Below are positions 60,054-64,000 of a stretch of DNA of 64,000 nt, in pieces (position 1 is the stretch's first letter; every line of letters starts with the position of its first letter). Position numbers and translations under genes: made by a program. Location of the stretch: NCBI RefSeq assembly GCF_042432825.1, contig NZ_JBHLWN010000082.1:1-64000 (forward strand). Reading direction: 5' to 3'. Under the pieces are notes generated by a model. It worked only from the letters and a program-made list of their open reading frames with translations, ran no database searches and was not told where the DNA came from. This stretch comes from Gordoniibacillus chartarius. Its GTDB lineage: Bacteria; Bacillota; Bacilli; Paenibacillales; NBRC-103111.

Positions 60054-60350
60054 CTATTTCGCCTTCTTGCGCACAAGCCCGGCTGCCCACTGGTGTATTT
60101 GTCGCACTGCACTCGGGCTTTTCTCTTGCAGGAGCAGCTCCACATCGACGACTTCCCCGCCGACCGCAACAGCCGGAAACGTCCGGATCCCGTAGTCCTG
60201 CACTTTGCTGCCTGCCAGCTCTCTGTTCTCGTCCTTGCTCGTATCGTAAACGACAATATGGCATCTAGGACAAGCCGTCTCTCTTACACGCTCAATGATA
60301 TGCCCGGAGGTCGGACCTCCGTCTACGAATACTTCAATCGTTGTCCCCAT
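60054..60350 (-). CDS. Thioredoxin-fold protein lacking the N-terminal CxxC
   Basis: 98 aa from the ATG at 60350, after GGGGAGGAAG. The arrangement TTIEVFVDGG...ACPRCHIVVYDTS...YGIRTFPAVAVGGEVVD follows the small MerR-linked thioredoxin family, where the start is normally xEVFTAGCPxC. Here that segment reads GGPTSG, so both Cys of the usual motif are gone; CPRC remains at 49-52 in the middle. The N-terminal active site is probably lost, and the internal CxxC may carry the function. Its start overlaps the MerR stop by 17 bases. Confidence 0.72.
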   Translation of the reverse strand: MGTTIEVFVDGGPTSGHIIERVRETACPRCHIVVYDTSKDENRELAGSKVQDYGIRTFPAVAVGGEVVDVELLLQEKSPSAVRQIHQWAAGLVRKKAK

Positions 60351-60768
60351 CGTTCGTCTTCCTCCCCGCAATTTGCCGTATGACCGGACAGGCACCGCTC
60401 GCATAAGGCGTCTCATCGAGAGGGATATCCGTCACCTTCTGAAGTAAAGCCTTCAAAGCTTCCAGCTGCCCGATGCGTTCCTCGATTTCTTTGACTTTCG
60501 AAGCGGCATACCGGCGCATCTCCGCTACGGGCGGCATGCTGTCCTTCTTTCGCAACAGCAGCAAATACTGAATTTCGGCAAGCGTAAACCCGACTTCTTG
60601 AGCGCTCTTAATAAATTGAATGTCCCCGACGGCGTCCTGTGAATATAAGCGGTAGCCGGATTCGCTGCGCGCCGGCTCGGCTAGCAGTCCGCGCTTCTCA
60701 TAGTAACGAACCGTCTCGGTATGGACCGATGCAGCGCTCGCCAATTGACCGATCGTCAGCGCCTTCAT
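60334..60768 (-). CDS. MerR-family heavy-metal-type regulator
   Basis: 144 aa from the ATG at 60768, after AAGGAGGG. The helix-turn-helix is LTIGQLASAASVHTETVRYYEKRGLL with RSESGYRLYSQD; a coiled coil follows (about 90-120) and the C-terminal loop is YASGACPVIRQ. Only one Cys is present in that loop; the Hg- or Cu-type MerR proteins usually have two or three, so the ligand is unclear. The promoter at 60788-60819 shows the MerR layout. Confidence 0.88.
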   Translation of the reverse strand: MKALTIGQLASAASVHTETVRYYEKRGLLAEPARSESGYRLYSQDAVGDIQFIKSAQEVGFTLAEIQYLLLLRKKDSMPPVAEMRRYAASKVKEIEERIGQLEALKALLQKVTDIPLDETPYASGACPVIRQIAGRKTNDGDND

Positions 60769-60787
60769 TCCAACCCTCCTTGCCATG

Positions 60788-60819
60788 ATCATAAACCCTG
60801 TACCTAGGTACAGAGTCAA
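60788..60819 (-). promoter_or_regulatory. MerR-type promoter with 16-bp palindrome
   Basis: On the minus strand TTGACT (60814-60819) and TATGAT (60788-60793) are 20 bases apart, longer than the optimal 17. The spacer contains the perfect palindrome CTGTACCTAGGTACAG (60798-60813). This is how MerR proteins bind and activate, so the operon is probably autoregulated. Confidence 0.75.
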
Positions 60820-60842
60820 GCCAGACTGCCGCCTGACCGATC

Positions 60843-61982
60843 TTACGGATTCGCGGCCAACCTCAGCGCTTGCTCGAACTTATCGATAACCTGACTAACG
60901 GCAAATTGAGAGACGGACGCTGCGCACACCTCCGCCGACGGCAGCGACAGCTCGCCGTAGATTACAGCCCTTAACAGCTCGGCAAGATCGTGCGGCTGGC
61001 CGGGTTGAAATAAGTAGCCGTTTACCCCCGGCAGTACGAGGTCTTCGGGGCCGGTGTCACAGCGGCTCGCGATAACGGGCAGCCCGCGCGCAAGGGCCTC
61101 CCCCAGCACCATCGGGAAGCCTTCGTAGTCTGACGTCAGCAGCAGCGCGGTGGCCTCTTGCACAGCATTCCAAGGGCTGCTTACCCAACCGTGCCAGCGT
61201 ATATTCCCGGCAATGCCGAGGCCCGCGGCCATATGTGTGAGCGCCTCCTCCTCTCGGCCGTTATCTCCCAAGGAGCTTCCGTACACGTCCAGCCGCCAGT
61301 CGAGTCCGCGCAGCTGTCCGAACGCCTGCAGCATGACGTCGAGGCGCTTCTGCTCGTTGTCCAGCCGGCCCATATACAGGAATGTCGGCCTCCCGGCACG
61401 CTGTATCTTCGTACCGCCGCCATCCGGAATCGGGTTGTGGACAATTGTCACCGGCTTGTCCGGCATGAGCTGCTCAAGCTGCCTTCCGATTCCCGAGGAA
61501 ATGGCTAAGTGAGCGTCAGCATATCGGATCGCTCCCGGAGATGCGAGACGATTCAGCGGATTGTGAATCCAGGAAACGATCGGCGTCCGGCGGGCTAACC
61601 GTTTCGCGGCGCTTCTCGCGATCGCGTTCGTCAACGGCATATGAACGGCCACGATGACATCCGGCTCCGGCAGCTTTTGAAGTATGCTCTGCAGCTGGAG
61701 AACGGGAAGTATTTCCGAGCCGGGGGAAGCGGCAGAGAACACGGCTGTACCGGGTGTACCTGACGGACCGGCTTGACGCTCCGGGTATGCATCCCCGACT
61801 TCTAAAGAACAATCGACAAAACAAGGCAATGAGCGGAAATACGCTTCCGGACTGCCCGGCAGCACTCCCGCACACAGGACGCGTACGTCATGCCCTCTCT
61901 TTGCGAGCTCGTTCGCGGTAATCGCCAAGACTGTTTCCAGTCCGCCTCTTGATAAATAACCCGTGTAAAAATAGATCCGCAT
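60843..61982 (-). CDS. Glycosyltransferase family 4
   Basis: 379 aa from the ATG at 61982, after AAGGGGGG. GT-B fold with GYLSRGGLETVLAITANELAKRGHDV at the N-terminus, and the C-terminal donor site EATALLLTSDYEGFPMVLGEALARGLPVIASRCDTGPEDLVL with the E-x7-E pattern and later LFQPGQPHDLAELL. It transfers a sugar to a cell-surface or other acceptor, not predictable here. No other polysaccharide genes flank it. Confidence 0.88.
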   Translation of the reverse strand: MRIYFYTGYLSRGGLETVLAITANELAKRGHDVRVLCAGVLPGSPEAYFRSLPCFVDCSLEVGDAYPERQAGPSGTPGTAVFSAASPGSEILPVLQLQSILQKLPEPDVIVAVHMPLTNAIARSAAKRLARRTPIVSWIHNPLNRLASPGAIRYADAHLAISSGIGRQLEQLMPDKPVTIVHNPIPDGGGTKIQRAGRPTFLYMGRLDNEQKRLDVMLQAFGQLRGLDWRLDVYGSSLGDNGREEEALTHMAAGLGIAGNIRWHGWVSSPWNAVQEATALLLTSDYEGFPMVLGEALARGLPVIASRCDTGPEDLVLPGVNGYLFQPGQPHDLAELLRAVIYGELSLPSAEVCAASVSQFAVSQVIDKFEQALRLAANP

Positions 61983-62533
61983 CGCGCCCCCCTTACTCCG
62001 TCCATCGTCATTGCTCTGCTTCCATTGTAACTGCCTGCCGTTTGAATAAGCAAAGACGGGGCACCCGGCCATGCACAGATCTTCTCCCCGTATGGTGTTT
62101 GGCACAGTCACCCGGTAAGGGGACCGTTCCGCTTTGTATAGCTCACAACACGGCATAGAAACCGGAGGCAGCTCCCACGGTCCTTCCGGTTTAGCGGATC
62201 ATGTGCATATTTTGCAATAGGCTATTGTGAATAATGGAGCAATCATTCTCCACCGGAAAAGCCTGCGTCTATAAAGGAAAATCACGAACAGCCAAATGTC
62301 TAAGCCCGATTAGCGCGAATATGCAGGCATCTGAAATTAGTAAGTCCATAACCGCCCCTTCGCGGCAAAGATGCCTCTACTTTTATAGGTATTTCTCTCT
62401 GATAGCTGGTTATGATTAAAATGGCCGCACTTTCACATTCATCGTTTGATCAGAAGCCCCATTCAGCTCCGTCAAATATCAAAACGATGATAGGAAAGGA
62501 ACGTCCACCCCAATTTTCACACCTCCTGGCATA
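61983..62533. other. Gene-free AT-rich region
   Basis: About 550 bases between the glycosyltransferase and the GH3 terminator. Short frames (62234-62419, 62412-62594) lack ribosome binding sites. A weak inverted repeat, AGGCATCT...AGATGCCT, spans about 62324-62373. No gene was identified. Confidence 0.5.
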
Positions 62534-62537
62534 TAAA

Positions 62538-62582
62538 AAGGACCTCATCTCCCACCTTGAACTTGTGGGAAACGAGGTCCTT
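62538..62582 (-). terminator. Terminator downstream of the GH3 gene
   Basis: AAGGACCTC and GAGGTCCTT form a 9-bp stem enclosing a second stem, CTCCCAC/GTGGGA, with TTTTTA on the minus strand. It lies about 60 bases after the glycoside hydrolase stop. Confidence 0.82.
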
Positions 62583-62643
62583 GTATACTTATAACGAATC
62601 TCCGTCTTAATCAATAGCACTTAAGGTACAGCTCACCGAATCG

Positions 62644-64000
62644 TTACAGCCGTGCCCATTCCAAACCGCAAAATGCATCGACCGGGGACTTGCCAGCAAA
62701 CGGCTGCTTGCCGACCAGACAGCGGACGACTTCCTTCTGAACCGCCAGCGTGGCGTTATAGGCGTTGATCATCGCCGGCATAGACGGCATTTCGTAGAGC
62801 GTGTACGGGTTGCCCAGCGAAACGAACAAGGTCGGCACCTTGGTCGGGTACCAAGTGAACAGGCCTCCCGCTTCCTTCGGTGAGAGCCGCATCGAATTTT
62901 GCAAGAAGCCCGGCGACTTCTGGACCAAATACAGGACCAGGTCGACATCGCTGCGATCGTCGCGTATGTCAGCCTCCCGGACAACGCGGAAGCCTTCCTC
63001 CGTCAGCATCTGCTCGAATTCGAGACCCGATGCGGCCTTATCTCCGAAGAAAGACGCTTCATCGGAGGCAGCGAGCAGGAGCACGGTGCGGTGCTTCTCC
63101 GGCGAGAGCGGCAGCAGCTCCTGCACGTCCTTCACCAGCGTCACCGACCGGCGTGCAAGCCTCTCTGCCAGCTCCCGGTGCGCCTCGCAGCCGACAATCT
63201 CTAAACCGCTGCCACGCAAACCGCTGACAGCCGTTCCGCTACCCACCGCACTGCTGCCCGCCAACCCGTTATCCGCTGCACTGCTGGCCACCATTCCGCT
63301 ATCCGGCGCACTGCTGCCCGCCTTTCCGCTTCCCTCCACACTGCCGTTCGCCAATCCGTTGTCCGCCGTACCACCTTCAACTCCCAGGTCGATGCCAGCC
63401 GCAACGCCGCCGACTCCCAGGCCGTTGCCTGCCGCACCGCCGCTAATTCCCGGATCGCTCGCAATGCCGCCGACTCCAAAGTCGCCGCTTGCCGAACTGC
63501 TCCCCGCTCCGCCGGCGCCATGATGCAAGCCAAGCGAAGCCTTCAACGCCAAAATCCGGGCGACCGCTTCATTCAGGCGCTCCTCCGTAATGACGCCGCT
63601 TCGAGCACCGTCCATCATCGCTTCGAAATCGTACCGCATGTCTTGCGTAAACAGGAACATATCGACACCGGAAGCGATGCACTGCGGAACGATGTCCTTG
63701 CGCGGCCCGAAGCTGGTCATCCCCACCATGCTCGTCGCGTCCGATACGATCAAGCCGTTGAAGCCAAGCTCGCCCCGCAGCAGTCCCGTATTGAGCTCAT
63801 AAGACAACGAGCCCGGAGTATGCTTCGTTCGCACGTCGGTGACGCCAAGCTCCTCGTAATAAGCGGGCAGCGCAATATGAGCGCTCATGACCGTTTTCAC
63901 GCCTTCTTCGATCATTGCCTTGAAGACGCTGCCGTACGTGCTCCGCCACCGCTCCATGCTCATCGTATTGACGGTCAACACTTTGTGCTGATCCCGATCG
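62644..64000 (-). CDS. Glycoside hydrolase family 3 (beta-N-acetylglucosaminidase type), partial
   Basis: The C-terminal 451 or so residues; the gene begins beyond the right edge. The catalytic barrel tail reads DQHKVLTVNTMSMERW, then VKTVMSAHIALP, FNGLIVSDATSM (the catalytic Asp region of GH3) and CIASGVDMFLF. After RILALKASLGLHHG comes a linker of about 110 Gly/Ala/Ser-rich residues built of 10-residue units (for example GSSAPDSGMV, ASSAADNGLA), then a C-terminal GH3 domain from about VTLVKDVQELLPL to the end. Family members trim peptidoglycan or chitin. The linker is unusual; typical members have a short one. Confidence 0.85.
   Translation of the reverse strand, partial: DRDQHKVLTVNTMSMERWRSTYGSVFKAMIEEGVKTVMSAHIALPAYYEELGVTDVRTKHTPGSLSYELNTGLLRGELGFNGLIVSDATSMVGMTSFGPRKDIVPQCIASGVDMFLFTQDMRYDFEAMMDGARSGVITEERLNEAVARILALKASLGLHHGAGGAGSSSASGDFGVGGIASDPGISGGAAGNGLGVGGVAAGIDLGVEGGTADNGLANGSVEGSGKAGSSAPDSGMVASSAADNGLAGSSAVGSGTAVSGLRGSGLEIVGCEAHRELAERLARRSVTLVKDVQELLPLSPEKHRTVLLLAASDEASFFGDKAASGLEFEQMLTEEGFRVVREADIRDDRSDVDLVLYLVQKSPGFLQNSMRLSPKEAGGLFTWYPTKVPTLFVSLGNPYTLYEMPSMPAMINAYNATLAVQKEVVRCLVGKQPFAGKSPVDAFCGLEWARL

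Noticed and set aside
62234..62594. Two short plus-strand frames before the GH3 gene
   Set aside because: They have no ribosome binding sites; the second overlaps the terminator hairpin at 62538-62582.

Overview
The window looks like chromosome from a spore-forming, fairly GC-rich member of the Paenibacillaceae (Paenibacillus or a close relative). The evidence is strong AGGAGG-type ribosome binding sites with many TTG/GTG starts, a YjcZ-type spore gene, a YheC/YheD ATP-grasp protein, a DUF2536 gene, an SwrC-like RND pump, a B. subtilis YvgK/ModA/ModB-like block and a YkoP/UgtP-like envelope block. No rRNA, tRNA, CRISPR array, phage or complete insertion sequence was seen. Only the tail of an IS4-type transposase lies at the left edge. 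All family assignments rest on reading the sequence; no database search was run.

Layout. 1-4.8 kb: transposase tail, about 0.9 kb of gene-free repeat-like DNA, an FAD-dependent oxidoreductase with a divergent AraC regulator, and a CopZ-like protein that has lost a metal-binding cysteine. 4.8-9.7 kb: an unusual block with a ketosynthase III fused to a heme-oxygenase-fold (putative diiron) domain, a translationally coupled unknown protein, and a pseudokinase-GAF-LuxR regulator. 9.8-17.2 kb: an RND efflux operon (secreted unknown, adaptor, pump) and a divergent AAC(3)-type acetyltransferase whose leader carries a promoter, a short leader-peptide ORF and a terminator, as expected of an attenuator. 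17.2-24.1 kb: two tandem two-component systems, divergent from a small secreted protein / ApbE / ferric-reductase-like operon. The intergenic region between them holds two opposed arrays of 11-bp direct repeats.

24-34.7 kb: an ArsR regulator, small hypothetical genes, a Vps62-like secreted protein, a trans-sulfuration enzyme, a lipoprotein, a YjcZ-like gene, an envelope block (polysaccharide deacetylase, TVP38-type membrane protein, UgtP-like glycosyltransferase, YkoP-like protein), a CysP-like permease and a DUF2536 gene. 35-44.7 kb: SRPBCC and AraC genes, a zinc-dependent phospholipase C-like gene, a low-GC DUF3231 gene, a GPH-family sugar transporter, and a YheC/D ATP-grasp gene divergent from an adenylate-forming ligase plus SbnA-like pair, which may be a small biosynthetic unit. 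44.7-51.2 kb: a parallel beta-helix protein, an ECF41 sigma factor with its usual AhpD-like neighbour, and molybdate ModA/ModB with a divergent DNA-binding/PBP-fold regulator.

51.3-64 kb: a copper P-type ATPase with a long exported C-terminal extension, and an MFS exporter whose promoter has the same architecture and the same C6/G6 box as the ATPase promoter. These are followed by an RRNPP-like TPR regulator, AraC plus MFS, a MerR plus degenerate thioredoxin-like pair with a palindromic long-spacer promoter, a glycosyltransferase, and a GH3 enzyme cut by the right edge. The strongest candidates for undescribed biology are the ketosynthase-diiron fusion block, the AAC(3) leader attenuator, the paired 11-bp operator arrays, the matched copper-type promoters with the CopA fusion, and the SbnA/ligase/ATP-grasp group.
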